Shown: in pieces, positions 18,719 through 27,829 of the stretch
Numbering within the stretch: position 1 is the first letter of the stretch
How the letters are laid out: each line of letters begins with the position of its first letter
Assembly (NCBI RefSeq): GCF_003574655.1
Contig: NZ_QNUM01000001.1
Span: 310,001 to 374,000, forward strand
Origin: Cohaesibacter haloalkalitolerans
Lineage (GTDB): Bacteria > Pseudomonadota > Alphaproteobacteria > Rhizobiales > Cohaesibacteraceae
DNA length: 64,000 bases
Direction: 5' to 3'
The notes under the pieces: model-generated
Database searches by the model: none
Seen by the model: the letters and a program-made list of their open reading frames with translations, nothing else
Told to the model about the DNA's origin: nothing
Position numbers and translations under genes: made by a program

Positions 18719-20659
18719 CTACCGGTTCTGGCGATTGTCAATCAGATCCTCGACAACGCTCGGGTCTGCAAGGGTCGAGGTGTCACCCAGTGAGCCGAAG
18801 TCGTCTTCGGCGATCTTGCGCAGAATGCGGCGCATGATCTTGCCGGAACGGGTTTTCGGCAGGCCCGGCGCGAACTGGATGAGGTCTGGCGAAGCAATCG
18901 GCCCGATCTCATGGCGGACCCAGTCACGCAGTTCCTTGCGCAGCTCTTCGCTTTCCTCTTCGCCTTCCATCAGGGTGACATAGACATAGATGCCCTGACC
19001 CTTGATGTCGTGCGGATAGCCCACCACGGCGGCCTCGGAGACCTTTTCATGGGCGACGAGGGCGCTTTCCACTTCTGCGGTGCCCATGCGATGTCCGGAA
19101 ACGTTGATCACGTCATCGACGCGACCGGTGATCCAGTAGTAGCCGTCCTTGTCGCGACGCGCGCCGTCGCCGGTGAAGTAGTAGCCCTTGAAGGTCTCGA
19201 AATAGGTCGAGACAAAGCGGTCGTGATCGCCAAAGACCGTGCGCATCTGGCCCGGCCAGCTGTCGGCGATGCAGAGCACGCCCTCGCATTCGGTTTCAAG
19301 GACTTCGTTGCCCATGCTGTCGAGCATGACCGGCTGGACGCCGAAGAAGGGCCGGGTGGCCGATCCGGGTTTGAGGTCGGTGGCGCCGGGCAGAGGCGTG
19401 ATCAGGATACCGCCGGTCTCAGTCTGCCACCAGGTGTCGACAATCGGGCAGCGTTTCTTGCCAACAACTTCATAATACCATTTCCAGGCTTCCGGGTTGA
19501 TGGGCTCACCCACGGATCCCAGAATGCGCAGCGAAGAAAGATCCGCTTTTTCAACATGTTCCGTGCCAGCACCCATCAGCGAGCGGATGGCTGTCGGGGC
19601 GGTGTAGAAGATGTTGACCTTGTGTTTCTCGCACACATCCCAGAAACGGGACGGAGACGGGTAGGTCGGCACGCCTTCGAACATCAGGGTCGTGGCGCCA
19701 TTGGCCAGCGGACCGTAGACGATGTAGGAATGGCCGGTCACCCAGCCCACATCGGCCGTGCACCAATAGATGTCGCCGTCGTGATAGTCGAAGACATATT
19801 GATGGGTCATCGACGCATAGACCAGATAGCCACCGGTGGTGTGCACTACGCCCTTTGGCTTGCCGGTGGAGCCGGAGGTATACAGAATGAAGAGCGGATC
19901 TTCGGCGTTCATCGGCTCCGGCGGGCAATCGGCAGACGCCTTGTCTACCATGTCCTGATACCAGACGTCACGGCCATCAACCATTGGCACGTCGCCACCG
20001 GTGCGCTTGACCACGAGGGTCTTGACGGTGTGGCCAACCTTTTCTAGGGCCGTATCGACGTTGGTCTTCAGCGGCACCCTGCGGCCGCCACGCAGACCCT
20101 GATCGGCGGTCACAACCAGCTTAGCCTCGCAGCCATTGATACGGTCGGCCAGGGCGTCTGGCGAAAAGCCGCCGAAAACGATGGAATGGATGGCACCGAT
20201 GCGGGCGCAGGCCAACATGGCATAGGCCGCCTCCGGGATCATAGGCAGATAGAGAATGACGCGATCGCCCTTGCCAACGCCCATGTCCTTGTAGGCATTG
20301 GCCAGTTTGCAGACCCGTTCGTAGAGCTGATTGTAGGTGATGTGCGCATCGTCTGCCGGATCATCACCCTCCCAGATGATGGCGGTCTGGTCGCCGCGGC
20401 TTTCAAGGTGGCGGTCGATGCAGTTGGCGGCCACGTTCAGCTCACCGTCTTCGTACCACTTGATGGAAACATTGTGGTAGTCGAAGGATGTGTTCTTCAC
20501 GATGGTGTAGGGCTTGATCCAGTCGATGCGTTTGCCCTGCTCTGCCCAGAAGGCCTGCGGATCTTCCACGGACTGTTTGTACATCGACAAATAGGCGTCG
20601 TTGTCGATCAGGGCATGTGATGCCACATCCGCCGGTACAGGATAGACGTTCTCCGACAT
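18719..20659 (-). CDS. acs: Acetyl-CoA synthetase
   Basis: Acs activates acetate with ATP and CoA to acetyl-CoA via acetyl-AMP. The 646-residue protein has the full AMP-binding architecture: P-loop [11 protein letters not shown] at about 260-270, the WWQTETGG block, the TGDGARRD hinge and the C-terminal SGKIMRR motif, with the conserved acetylatable lysine near residue 604. The start at 20659 is fixed by GGAGG five bases upstream; a frame open to 20890 is ignored. It is monocistronic and ends in a strong terminator. Confidence 0.97.
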   Translation of the reverse strand: MSENVYPVPADVASHALIDNDAYLSMYKQSVEDPQAFWAEQGKRIDWIKPYTIVKNTSFDYHNVSIKWYEDGELNVAANCIDRHLESRGDQTAIIWEGDDPADDAHITYNQLYERVCKLANAYKDMGVGKGDRVILYLPMIPEAAYAMLACARIGAIHSIVFGGFSPDALADRINGCEAKLVVTADQGLRGGRRVPLKTNVDTALEKVGHTVKTLVVKRTGGDVPMVDGRDVWYQDMVDKASADCPPEPMNAEDPLFILYTSGSTGKPKGVVHTTGGYLVYASMTHQYVFDYHDGDIYWCTADVGWVTGHSYIVYGPLANGATTLMFEGVPTYPSPSRFWDVCEKHKVNIFYTAPTAIRSLMGAGTEHVEKADLSSLRILGSVGEPINPEAWKWYYEVVGKKRCPIVDTWWQTETGGILITPLPGATDLKPGSATRPFFGVQPVMLDSMGNEVLETECEGVLCIADSWPGQMRTVFGDHDRFVSTYFETFKGYYFTGDGARRDKDGYYWITGRVDDVINVSGHRMGTAEVESALVAHEKVSEAAVVGYPHDIKGQGIYVYVTLMEGEEESEELRKELRDWVRHEIGPIASPDLIQFAPGLPKTRSGKIMRRILRKIAEDDFGSLGDTSTLADPSVVEDLIDNRQNR

Positions 20660-21122
20660 GCGTTCCTCCCAGAACTCGTCTATTGAAACTGTGCACCATA
20701 GTGGTGTGCTTGCTTGGTGCGGTGATGCTCGAAGGCTGTTTTGCGAACTATTATGCTTAGGCGATAGCAGAGCGTCTACTCGAGCGGTATTGCTCTTTGG
20801 TAGGTAATATGAATGTATTACCGTTATCTGTCGCGGGTGGAACAAGAAACCATCCCACCAATGGATGAGTGAATTGCGGCATAAGTCCAATATTCAGAAA
20901 AACAGATGCCTCTTTCTTCTGTCTATTCTTTCCTGTTCTGAGCAGCTCTGGATATTCGCGAAGGTTATCTGGATCGTTTCTTTGGATTTACGAAAAAGGC
21001 GGTTAATCATCCCATTGTCTAGGGGAAAACCCCGATGTCAAAAGTGGCCGGAATAAACAAAAGGCCACCGCACTGGGCAGTGGCCTTTGTCTGAGTTCTG
21101 ATTGGGTATGATCGTGTGAACG
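20660..21122. other. acs upstream region and acs-ocd gap
   Basis: This 463-bp region contains the acs promoter side and the terminator of the ornithine cyclodeaminase-like gene. A small inverted repeat CACCA-TAG-TGGTG at 20694-20706, about 35 bp before acs, could be an operator. I see no gene. Confidence 0.5.
21060..21088 (-). terminator. Intrinsic terminator of the ornithine cyclodeaminase-like gene
   Basis: A perfect 9-bp stem AAAGGCCAC / GTGGCCTTT with an 11-base loop is followed on the minus strand by a T-rich TTGTTTATT tract. Confidence 0.9.
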
Positions 21123-22193
21123 CTATTCTGCTGCAACCATTGCCTTCTCTGCCCGGCGTACCATGCCATAGAGGTCACGCGGCTCGTCCGGATCGGCCAG
21201 CATGTCGAGGTCGTCATAGAAGCGGGTGCCCTTGATGACGTCGTGGATGTAACGCAGGGCCGAGAAATCCTCGATGGCGAAACCGACGGAATCGAACAGC
21301 GTGATCTGGCTTTCCGAGGTGCGGCCTTCTTCCTGTCCGGTCATCACTTTCCAGAGTTCCTTGACCGGGTGATCCGGTGCCAACTGCTGGATTTCGCCTT
21401 CGATTCGGGTCTGCGGCGGGTATTCGACAAAAATGTCAGACCGGCGCAGGATATCCGCGTGCAATTCGGTCTTGCCCGGACAGTCGCCGCCGATGGCATT
21501 GATGTGCTGGCCCGAGCCGACCATGTTGTCGGTCAGGATCGTGGCGCACTGCTTGTCGGCGGTGCAGGTGGTGATGATGTCGGCGCCGGCCACGCATTCC
21601 TGATGGCTTGAGGTGCGGATGACCTTGAGGCCCGAATCCCTGAGGTTGAACTCGGCTTTGTCGGTGGCAATCGTATCGATGTCATAAAGGCGTACGGTGT
21701 CGATTCCGCAGATGCGCTTGAAGGCCAGTGCCTGGAATTCACATTGCGCACCGTTTCCGATGATCGCCATGACCCTGGCATTCTTGGGTGCCAGATATTT
21801 GGCGGCCATCGCCGAAGTGGCGGCGGTTCTGAGGGCCGTTAGAATGGTCATTTCCGTCAGCAGCACGGGATAGCCGGTGTAGACATCGGCCAAAAGGCCG
21901 AAGGCTGTGACCGTCTGCAGGCCTTCCTTGGTGTTTTTCGGGTGGCCGTTGACATATTTGAAGCCATAGACCTCGCCGTCACTGGTTGGCATCAGCTCAA
22001 TTACGCCTTCCTTGGAATGAGAGGCGATGCGCGGAGTCTTGTCAAAGCTTTCCCACCGTTTGAAATCGCTTTCAATCTGGGCCGCGATCCCTTCGATGGC
22101 TTCTTCGACGCCGATGGAGAGGATCAGTTTCATCATGTTGTCGACGCTGACAAAGGGGACAAGATTGAGAGAGTCTTTGCGGGGGGCTGTCAT
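21123..22193 (-). CDS. Ornithine cyclodeaminase / mu-crystallin family protein
   Basis: The 356-residue protein has the OCD-family layout: N-terminal dimerisation part with ELMPT, the TALRTAATSAMAAKYL motif around 130-146 (substrate-binding Arg and Lys), and a Rossmann domain starting VMAIIGNGAQCEFQ. Ornithine cyclodeaminase makes proline and ammonia from ornithine; related members act on other amino acids or imines, so the substrate is not certain. The ATG at 22193 has AGGAA upstream. It is divergent from an AsnC/Lrp regulator that probably controls it. Confidence 0.88.
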   Translation of the reverse strand: MTAPRKDSLNLVPFVSVDNMMKLILSIGVEEAIEGIAAQIESDFKRWESFDKTPRIASHSKEGVIELMPTSDGEVYGFKYVNGHPKNTKEGLQTVTAFGLLADVYTGYPVLLTEMTILTALRTAATSAMAAKYLAPKNARVMAIIGNGAQCEFQALAFKRICGIDTVRLYDIDTIATDKAEFNLRDSGLKVIRTSSHQECVAGADIITTCTADKQCATILTDNMVGSGQHINAIGGDCPGKTELHADILRRSDIFVEYPPQTRIEGEIQQLAPDHPVKELWKVMTGQEEGRTSESQITLFDSVGFAIEDFSALRYIHDVIKGTRFYDDLDMLADPDEPRDLYGMVRRAEKAMVAAE

Positions 22194-22354
22194 GTCAAAA
22201 GTTTCCTGAATTCTTTGAGAAAACGGCAAGGCCTGCCGAAGGATCGGATGGGAGCGCGGATCAAACGGCGCTCACCATCGCTTGATGGATTACGTCGGCG
22301 ATTCAAGAATAGCGGGACAAATTTTCAGACAAAATGGCAAAACTCCTCAATAAA

Positions 22355-22370
22355 TGATAAGCCATTATCA
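22355..22370. promoter_or_regulatory. Inverted repeat in the ocd-asnC divergent promoter region
   Basis: TGATAAGCCATTATCA is a 6-bp arm inverted repeat with a GCCA spacer in AT-rich DNA between the two divergent starts. It is a good candidate for binding by the adjacent AsnC/Lrp-type regulator. Confidence 0.45.
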
Positions 22371-22435
22371 AAATTCAAAGCAAAAATTGCACAATTCGGC
22401 AATTTCAGCATTTCTCTCGAGAGGAGCCAGGGCCA

Positions 22436-22879
22436 ATGAGCACGCAACAGGCTAAGCATATTTTCGATCAGCTGGACAAGGATCTCATTTCCCTGCTGCG
22501 TCATGACGGGCGGGCGCCCTTGTCCAAACTTGCCGATATCCTGCATGTGTCGCGTGGCACGGTGCAGAACCGGCTGGACAGGTTGATGGAATCAGGGGCT
22601 GTGCTAGGCTTCACCGTTCGGGTGCGGGAGGATTATGAGCTGGATGGTATCCGGGCGATCATGCTGATCGAGGTGGTCGGCAAGTCAACCTCGCAGGTGA
22701 TCCGCAAGCTTCGGGGCATGCCGGAGCTGCATACCCTGCACACGACCAACGGGGCGTGGGATCTTGTGGCGGAGATTCAGGCCGCGTCCCTGTCGGATTT
22801 TGATCGGGTGCTCAGGGAGGTCCGTCTTATCGAGGGGGTGCTGAACAGCGAAACCAGCATTCTGCTCAGCACGATCTGA
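22436..22879 (+). CDS. AsnC/Lrp family transcriptional regulator
   Basis: This 147-residue regulator has an N-terminal winged helix (DKDLISLLRHDGRAPLSKLADILHVSRGTVQNRLDRL, split over about 14-50) and a C-terminal RAM ligand-binding domain with the GAWDLVAEI strand. The recognition helix reads SRGTVQNRL. The ribosome site GAGGAGCCAGGG precedes the ATG. The divergent placement next to the cyclodeaminase-like gene indicates control of amino acid breakdown in response to an amino acid ligand. Confidence 0.92.
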   Translation: MSTQQAKHIFDQLDKDLISLLRHDGRAPLSKLADILHVSRGTVQNRLDRLMESGAVLGFTVRVREDYELDGIRAIMLIEVVGKSTSQVIRKLRGMPELHTLHTTNGAWDLVAEIQAASLSDFDRVLREVRLIEGVLNSETSILLSTI

Positions 22880-22891
22880 AGGCTCGGCCGA

Positions 22892-23500
22892 TCAGGCGTC
22901 TTCGGATTTTTTGACCCATTTCCAGCCCGTTATCATCGGCTTGATCAGATCTTCGCGTTTCCAGATCTTGTAGAAGGCGATGGTCGCGACATGAAGGACG
23001 ACCAGCAGCAGAAGAAGAGGCGCAAGGGCTTCGTGCAGGTCAATGGCAAGGCTGGCCGTTTCGGAACCGACATATTGGGCGAGCGGACCAACGTTGATGA
23101 AATCGTCCGGATCGCCCATCAGCCCTGAAGCCACCTGAGCAATCAGCAGGCCAAGCAGGGCAAAGGCTGCCAGAGCGCCCATCGGATTGTGACCGTGCCA
23201 ATAGCTGGGCTTGCGTTGGAACATGCTGGCGGCGTAGCTCAGGGTGGCTTTCGGGCCGTAAATGAAATGGGCAAAGCGGGCCGTCTTCGGGCCGATCAGG
23301 CCCCAAATCAGGCGAAAGGCGAGCAGGGCCACTACCGCATAGCCAAAATAGAAATGCAGGGTCATCACATCGGGTCCGAATTCACCCAATCCCCATGCAG
23401 CAACAACGCATAGGACCAGCGCCCAGTGGAAGAGCCGGATCGCCGGGTCCCAAAGGCGGACGCGTTCAAGCGGGGTGTCTTGTTCGGAATGTTCGATCAT
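22892..23500 (-). CDS. Cytochrome b561-type diheme membrane protein
   Basis: The 202-residue protein has four transmembrane helices with histidines in helix-border positions (RLFHW near 25, LHFYFGY near 49, HEALAPLLLLL and VVLH near 155-170) expected to ligate two haems b. This group acts as quinol-linked electron carrier for periplasmic cytochromes or hydrogenases. The gene for a cytochrome c' lies directly upstream on the same strand, so the pair probably forms a small electron-transfer unit. Confidence 0.9.
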   Translation of the reverse strand: MIEHSEQDTPLERVRLWDPAIRLFHWALVLCVVAAWGLGEFGPDVMTLHFYFGYAVVALLAFRLIWGLIGPKTARFAHFIYGPKATLSYAASMFQRKPSYWHGHNPMGALAAFALLGLLIAQVASGLMGDPDDFINVGPLAQYVGSETASLAIDLHEALAPLLLLLVVLHVATIAFYKIWKREDLIKPMITGWKWVKKSEDA

Positions 23501-23562
23501 GATGGTGGCCTGTCAATTTTGCTTAAAGAATTCAAATATCAGAGGGGGGAAAGAGCCGGGCA

Positions 23563-23587
23563 ATATCAACCCGGCTCCGGAATGGAT
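23563..23587 (-). other. Hairpin between cytochrome c' and cytochrome b genes
   Basis: An 8-bp perfect stem GAGCCGGG / CCCGGCTC with a 9-base loop lies at the end of the cytochrome c' gene. On the minus strand it is followed by TTTC only, so it may be a weak terminator that lowers cytochrome b expression or an mRNA-stabilising structure. Confidence 0.6.
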
Positions 23588-24030
23588 CAGTCGCGGAAGG
23601 CATCGTGGCAGCTTTTGCAGGATGCACCGACAGCGCCGAATGCGGCGGCCAGTTCAGCCTTGCCTTTACCGGCTTCTGTCTTGAGGGTCGCTGCAGCAGA
23701 GGCCAGAGCCTGATATTTGGCGGCAAAGCCGTCCATGTCTTCCCAGATGGCGGGAAGCGACTTGGTTGCGCCAGGCATGTCGGCATTCGACGTGCCTTCG
23801 ATGAACAGGCCGCTGATGTCCTTGGTGGTGAGATCTGCCAGAGCGTCGGCATGCTGCTGGGCTGTTGCGGCGTCATAGTCGCCCTTCAGCATTTTTGCCA
23901 GCGGCCCCATATTGCCGCCCAGTTGCTTGAAATAGGCCTGACGTTCGCTGACAGCATCCTCTTTCGGGCCAGCAAGCGCTGGCGCTGCGATCAAGGACAA
24001 GGCGATGGTGGCAAGAGCTAATTTGTGCAT
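23587..24030 (-). CDS. Cytochrome c', periplasmic
   Basis: The 147-residue protein has a clear signal peptide (cleavage after APALA near residue 20) and a four-helix-bundle pattern with the haem-binding motif CKSCH at 138-142 close to the C-terminus, which is the hallmark of class II cytochromes c. Such proteins bind NO or serve as electron carriers in the periplasm. It is upstream of the cytochrome b561-type gene and likely co-transcribed with it. Confidence 0.92.
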   Translation of the reverse strand: MHKLALATIALSLIAAPALAGPKEDAVSERQAYFKQLGGNMGPLAKMLKGDYDAATAQQHADALADLTTKDISGLFIEGTSNADMPGATKSLPAIWEDMDGFAAKYQALASAAATLKTEAGKGKAELAAAFGAVGASCKSCHDAFRD

Positions 24031-24389
24031 GGTTGGTCCCCATTATTACATCAAGATTGCATCAAATAATCCGGTCATGAGTGATAAATAGAATTATTGA
24101 CCTTAGGACTATATAGTCAGACTTTCTACTTATTGAATGACCATGTTCCGCCCGCGCGATGACTTTTGCGTGAGCTTTGTTTCTGTGCTTTCCCCTCTCA
24201 GGGGATAACCAGACTCAGTATTGAAATTGAAGGGGAAATTGCGATTGGCAATAAGTCGATGGCGCGGCAATTGCCAAAGAAAAAGGGTGCGATAAAAGTG
24301 CGCACCCTTTCTGAAATGTGTCAAAACTTTGTTGCAGCCCTTTCATAGGCCATCCTTGCGGTATGTCTGCACCGCAGGCAACGTGCGGG
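24031..24389. other. Region between cytochrome c' and saccharopine dehydrogenase genes
   Basis: AT-rich stretch of 359 bp that should hold the cytochrome c' promoter and contains the terminator of the dehydrogenase gene at 24278-24312. I see no gene in it. Confidence 0.5.
24278..24312 (-). terminator. Intrinsic terminator of the saccharopine dehydrogenase gene
   Basis: A perfect 10-bp stem AAAGGGTGCG / CGCACCCTTT is followed on the minus strand by TTTCTTT. It lies about 80 bp after the stop. Confidence 0.92.
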
Positions 24390-25484
24390 TCAGAGGCCGG
24401 CCTTTTCCCGGATCGCCTCGAATTTGGCCTTGCCGTTCTTCCATTCGATGCCATCGTCAAAGCGCAGCAGCGATGTGATGAACTGGTCGGAGAATTCCTC
24501 GGCAGCCTGGGCGGGCAGAAGGGAAGGCAGGTTGTCGATGGATGTTACCTCGACGGCATCACCTGATCCGTTCGAGGCCACTTCGATGACCGGTTCGTCC
24601 CAACTGGTCGGGGCATCATAGATCGGCAGCGGGTTGAAATCGGAGAAGGGATCGCAGGAAACGTCCGAAATGACCTTCATGTTGCTTCCTTCTGCCGCCA
24701 GATGGGTCTTGTTGGCAAGCAACAGGCCCGGGCCGAACATCAGAACGCAGTTGACCATGAGGTCATGGGAGAGAAGGGTCTGGCGGTCCAGAATGCGGGT
24801 TTCCTCGATATCCCACTTGGTGACCTTGATGCCGATGGCTTCAAGGCATTCGCTGGCGCCGGTGCCCGAGCGGCCCTTTGCACCAATGACGATAGCGGTC
24901 GGCAAGTCCCCTTCGACCAGAGCGGCCAGCGCCTTGAGCTTTTCGATGATGACTTCCTGGCTCTCGAAGGGCGAGACGCCCTTGGTGATCTCGTCGCGAC
25001 CGGCGCGGCGTTCAAGCAGGCGGAAGGCACCAAGAGCTGCGCCCATCCATCCAGCCCAATAGCCGAAGGCGGCGACGCGACGGCCGTTTTCATTGGTCAG
25101 GAACTCGATGTCATAAAGCAGGCCACCGCCATTGACGAAGCGGGCCATTTCCTTTTGCCAGCCGGTCTGGTCCTTGTAGATATGGGCGAAATGGATCATC
25201 CGGTGCGGCAGGTCCGATGGGGTTTCCGCCAGTTCCTTGAGGCCGAGAATGACGGCATCCTTGGGGGCGTTCACCCAGGAGCGCGGCTCGGCAAGGGCAC
25301 ACCCGACGGCCTCATAGTCTTCATTGGAGCAAACGCGCTTGGCGCTCCTTTCCACCGTGACCGTAAAGCCGTTGTCGATCAGCTTTCTGGCATTCTTCGG
25401 GGTGAGAGCCGTGCGGCGTTCGGTGCTGCGATCTTCATCGCGCAGCCAGATATGGGCTTTGGGTTCGGAAGGTGTGGGTGACAT
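24390..25484 (-). CDS. Saccharopine dehydrogenase, lysine-forming (LYS1-like)
   Basis: The 364-residue protein resembles yeast LYS1 and the alanine dehydrogenase/PNT fold. It has the N-terminal block WLRDEDRSTERRTALTP with the catalytic-type Arg/Lys region, HFAHIYKDQTGW near 115, GYWAGWMGAALGAF near 150, and a nucleotide-binding core AIVIGAKGRSGTGA near 207. LYS1-type enzymes interconvert saccharopine with lysine plus 2-oxoglutarate using NAD. No LYS9-type or aminoadipate gene is adjacent, so direction and pathway are open. Confidence 0.85.
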   Translation of the reverse strand: MSPTPSEPKAHIWLRDEDRSTERRTALTPKNARKLIDNGFTVTVERSAKRVCSNEDYEAVGCALAEPRSWVNAPKDAVILGLKELAETPSDLPHRMIHFAHIYKDQTGWQKEMARFVNGGGLLYDIEFLTNENGRRVAAFGYWAGWMGAALGAFRLLERRAGRDEITKGVSPFESQEVIIEKLKALAALVEGDLPTAIVIGAKGRSGTGASECLEAIGIKVTKWDIEETRILDRQTLLSHDLMVNCVLMFGPGLLLANKTHLAAEGSNMKVISDVSCDPFSDFNPLPIYDAPTSWDEPVIEVASNGSGDAVEVTSIDNLPSLLPAQAAEEFSDQFITSLLRFDDGIEWKNGKAKFEAIREKAGL

Positions 25485-25796
25485 CTCTGGTCTCCATGGA
25501 ATTCTTGCTGTCCTGTCAAGGCAGGGCGCCTTGTGCAGGAGCAGTGTTTCTTGTTTGGCGACAATTTAGCGGTTTTGCCGGAAAATGATAGTCTCAGGGC
25601 AATGCGCAAATGTATTTTGTTGATGCACAGCCATCATTGCCAGCGCCTGCAACCGATGTCCTGCCGGGAAGGAGCGAATGGCCAGATCTATGAAGGGAAA
25701 GGTATTTGCGGAAGATGCAATCGATTTCATCCTTTGAATTATCGATATTTTTAGAGTTTTGAATTAGTCTGTCTGCAATTGGGGGACAGTCAGTCT
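25485..25796. other. Divergent region before the GGDEF gene
   Basis: This 312-bp stretch lies between the divergent dehydrogenase and diguanylate cyclase genes and presumably holds both promoters. A 73-codon open frame at 25533 has no ribosome site and no known features; I do not call it. Confidence 0.45.
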
Positions 25797-27032
25797 ATGC
25801 TAAGCGCGCTTGATATTGCGACAATCTATGCTTGTCTTTTTTTGTCTTTGCTCGTTGCGGTTTCCACGATGGCGACTGTGTGGCGCAGCAATTTTCAGCA
25901 AAAGGCGGCGGGTTACTGGACATTGGCCTATGTGTTCGGGATTGTGGCGGCTGTCTTTCTGACCTTACAGAGCCATTTGGGGCCATTCGTGCCAGCGCTT
26001 TGCACGGCTGTTGTCCTCGCAGCAAATGTTGCCATGCTTGCCGGGTTCCGCGCCTTCAACGGCAAGACGACCCCGTCCGTGCTGTTTTTCATTCTTCCCG
26101 GCGTCTATCTGGTTCTGGCCGACAATTTCCCGGTGCTTTACGACAATCCGAACATGAATGCCATGGTGCAGTCCCTGTTCGTGGTGGTGGTTGCGATGAC
26201 CAATGCCCACGCCATCGTGACCGGGGCTGGCAACAGGGAGTTGCCGATGGCGGTGCCTGCCTCGATCGTGCTGGTGGTCCATGCGATCGTGCGCGGTTGC
26301 GTAATCTATTTCACGCTGTTTCATCCGGCACCGGTGGTCAATGGTCGGATGGAAGCAGACTGGTGGAAGCTGTTTCTGCTCGAGATCTTCTTCAACACCA
26401 CGATGATGGCGGTTTCCACCATTGTTCTGATCAAGGACCGGGCGGAACAGCGTCATCGGATCGCATCCGAAACAGATGTTCTGACAGGAATTGCCAACCG
26501 CCGCGCCTTCGTCAAGCAGATCAACCGGCTTTTGCCTGAAAGCGAGGGCGGGGCCGTGATGGCGATCATGGACATTGATCATTTCAAGCAGATCAACGAC
26601 AATTACGGTCATGAGGCTGGCGACAAGGTTCTGGTCGATTTTGCCCGAACGGTCCGCTGCAGCCTTCCGCCTTCCGCCCTGTTTGGTCGAATGGGTGGAG
26701 AGGAATTCGCCATCTATTTCCCCGGCGGCAATGCAGACCATGGCGCGGTGCTGGATCAGGTTCGTCATCATGTCGCTGAAACCACGTTTGACTATCGGGG
26801 TTTGCCGGTCCGTTTCAGCGTCAGCATAGGCTTTGCTTCGGTGGAAACGGCAGGAAAGCACTTCGACAGCCTGTTTACGGCTGCAGATTGTGCTATGTAT
26901 CTGGCCAAGAAGGAAGGACGCAACCGCGTTCTTTCCTACATGCCCTCGATGCGGATTCGCGAGGTTCTTGACGAAAGCTCCAAGGATCATGCCGAGCTTG
27001 CAAAACTGCCGATGACGCTGAAGGCTATCTGA
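25797..27032 (+). CDS. Membrane-bound diguanylate cyclase (GGDEF domain)
   Basis: The 411-residue protein has about six transmembrane helices in its first 220 residues and then a GGDEF domain: DVLTGIANRRAF, DIDHFKQINDNYGHEAGD and the active-site loop GGEEF at about 300-304. It should make cyclic di-GMP at the inner membrane. The product-inhibition site RxxD that normally lies five residues before GGDEF is absent. The ATG at 25797 has GGGGGA upstream; a TTG at 25779 would add six residues. Confidence 0.92.
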   Translation: MLSALDIATIYACLFLSLLVAVSTMATVWRSNFQQKAAGYWTLAYVFGIVAAVFLTLQSHLGPFVPALCTAVVLAANVAMLAGFRAFNGKTTPSVLFFILPGVYLVLADNFPVLYDNPNMNAMVQSLFVVVVAMTNAHAIVTGAGNRELPMAVPASIVLVVHAIVRGCVIYFTLFHPAPVVNGRMEADWWKLFLLEIFFNTTMMAVSTIVLIKDRAEQRHRIASETDVLTGIANRRAFVKQINRLLPESEGGAVMAIMDIDHFKQINDNYGHEAGDKVLVDFARTVRCSLPPSALFGRMGGEEFAIYFPGGNADHGAVLDQVRHHVAETTFDYRGLPVRFSVSIGFASVETAGKHFDSLFTAADCAMYLAKKEGRNRVLSYMPSMRIREVLDESSKDHAELAKLPMTLKAI

Positions 27033-27118
27033 CTTGACGTGCCCGGCCCACTCTATGGCCCCCAGTCCACGGCCCGGCTATCCGATACCGACAGCACCGA
27101 ACACCAAGACGGATTTTC

Positions 27119-27748
27119 ATGACTTCACTTTTTTTCGACCTTGACGGCACGCTGACCGACCCGAAGGCGGGTATCATCAGTTCTGTGCACTACGCCCTTG
27201 ACAAGCTCGGCATTGATGAGGTGCCGGAGGATCTGGATTGGGTCATCGGCCCGCCATTGCCGGAAAGCTTTGTCGTGATGGTGGGGGCTGACAGGGCTGA
27301 CGAGGGCGTTCGCGCCTATCGGGAGCATTATTCGGTGACGGGGCTATATCAAAACGAGGTCTATTCGGGCATCCCGGAGTTGCTTGCGGCCTTGAAGGCA
27401 GCAGGGCATCCGCTCTATGTGGCGACCTCGAAGCCGCATGTCTTTGCCAATCCGATCCTGGAGCGTTTCGGGCTGGCTCCCTATTTCGACGCCGTGTTCG
27501 GGGCCGAGCTGGACGGGACGCGGGGCAACAAGGCGGATCTTCTGGCCCATGCGCTCGCGCAGACCGGATCTGATCCGCAGACATCGATCATGCTTGGAGA
27601 TCGCAAACACGACATTCTGGGGGCTAGGGCCAACGGGGTGAAAGCCATTTCCGTGCTCTGGGGTTATGGATCCCGGGAAGAATTTGAAGCTGCGGGAACG
27701 GACAGGATTGTCGAGACCGTCGCCGAATTGCGCGATGAACTCCTGTAA
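27119..27748 (+). CDS. HAD-superfamily phosphatase, phosphoglycolate phosphatase-like
   Basis: The 209-residue protein carries the HAD motifs: DLDGTLTD with nucleophile Asp7 and Asp9 at the N-terminus, Thr/Ser in YVATSKP (motif II), Lys near residue 141 (NKADLL region) and GDRKHDILGA (motif IV). The cap insertion after motif I is the C1 helical type seen in Gph/PgmB-like phosphatases. The substrate may be phosphoglycolate or another small phosphate ester. The gene stands alone and ends in a hairpin terminator. Confidence 0.87.
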   Translation: MTSLFFDLDGTLTDPKAGIISSVHYALDKLGIDEVPEDLDWVIGPPLPESFVVMVGADRADEGVRAYREHYSVTGLYQNEVYSGIPELLAALKAAGHPLYVATSKPHVFANPILERFGLAPYFDAVFGAELDGTRGNKADLLAHALAQTGSDPQTSIMLGDRKHDILGARANGVKAISVLWGYGSREEFEAAGTDRIVETVAELRDELL

Positions 27749-27770
27749 AAGGACAGAAATCTGGCCTTTT
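27747..27770 (+). terminator. Terminator of the HAD phosphatase gene
   Basis: The stem AAAAGG-CAG / CTG-CCTTTT has one internal mismatch and an AAAT loop. It overlaps the stop codon and is followed by CCTTGCTTTT. Confidence 0.75.
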
Positions 27771-27794
27771 CCTTGCTTTTGGTGCTGAATCCGG

Positions 27795-27823
27795 TTGACG
27801 CCGGGGGCAATATTGCGTAGAAA
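27795..27823 (+). promoter_or_regulatory. Candidate housekeeping promoter upstream of ffh
   Basis: TTGACG and TAGAAA are separated by exactly 17 bases, a good -35/-10 pair. Transcription would begin near 27830. Confidence 0.55.
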
Positions 27824-27829
27824 CCGCCC

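Noticed and set aside
20865-21056. A 63-codon frame between acs and the cyclodeaminase gene
   Set aside because: No ribosome site and no plausible protein features; it overlaps the terminator region.
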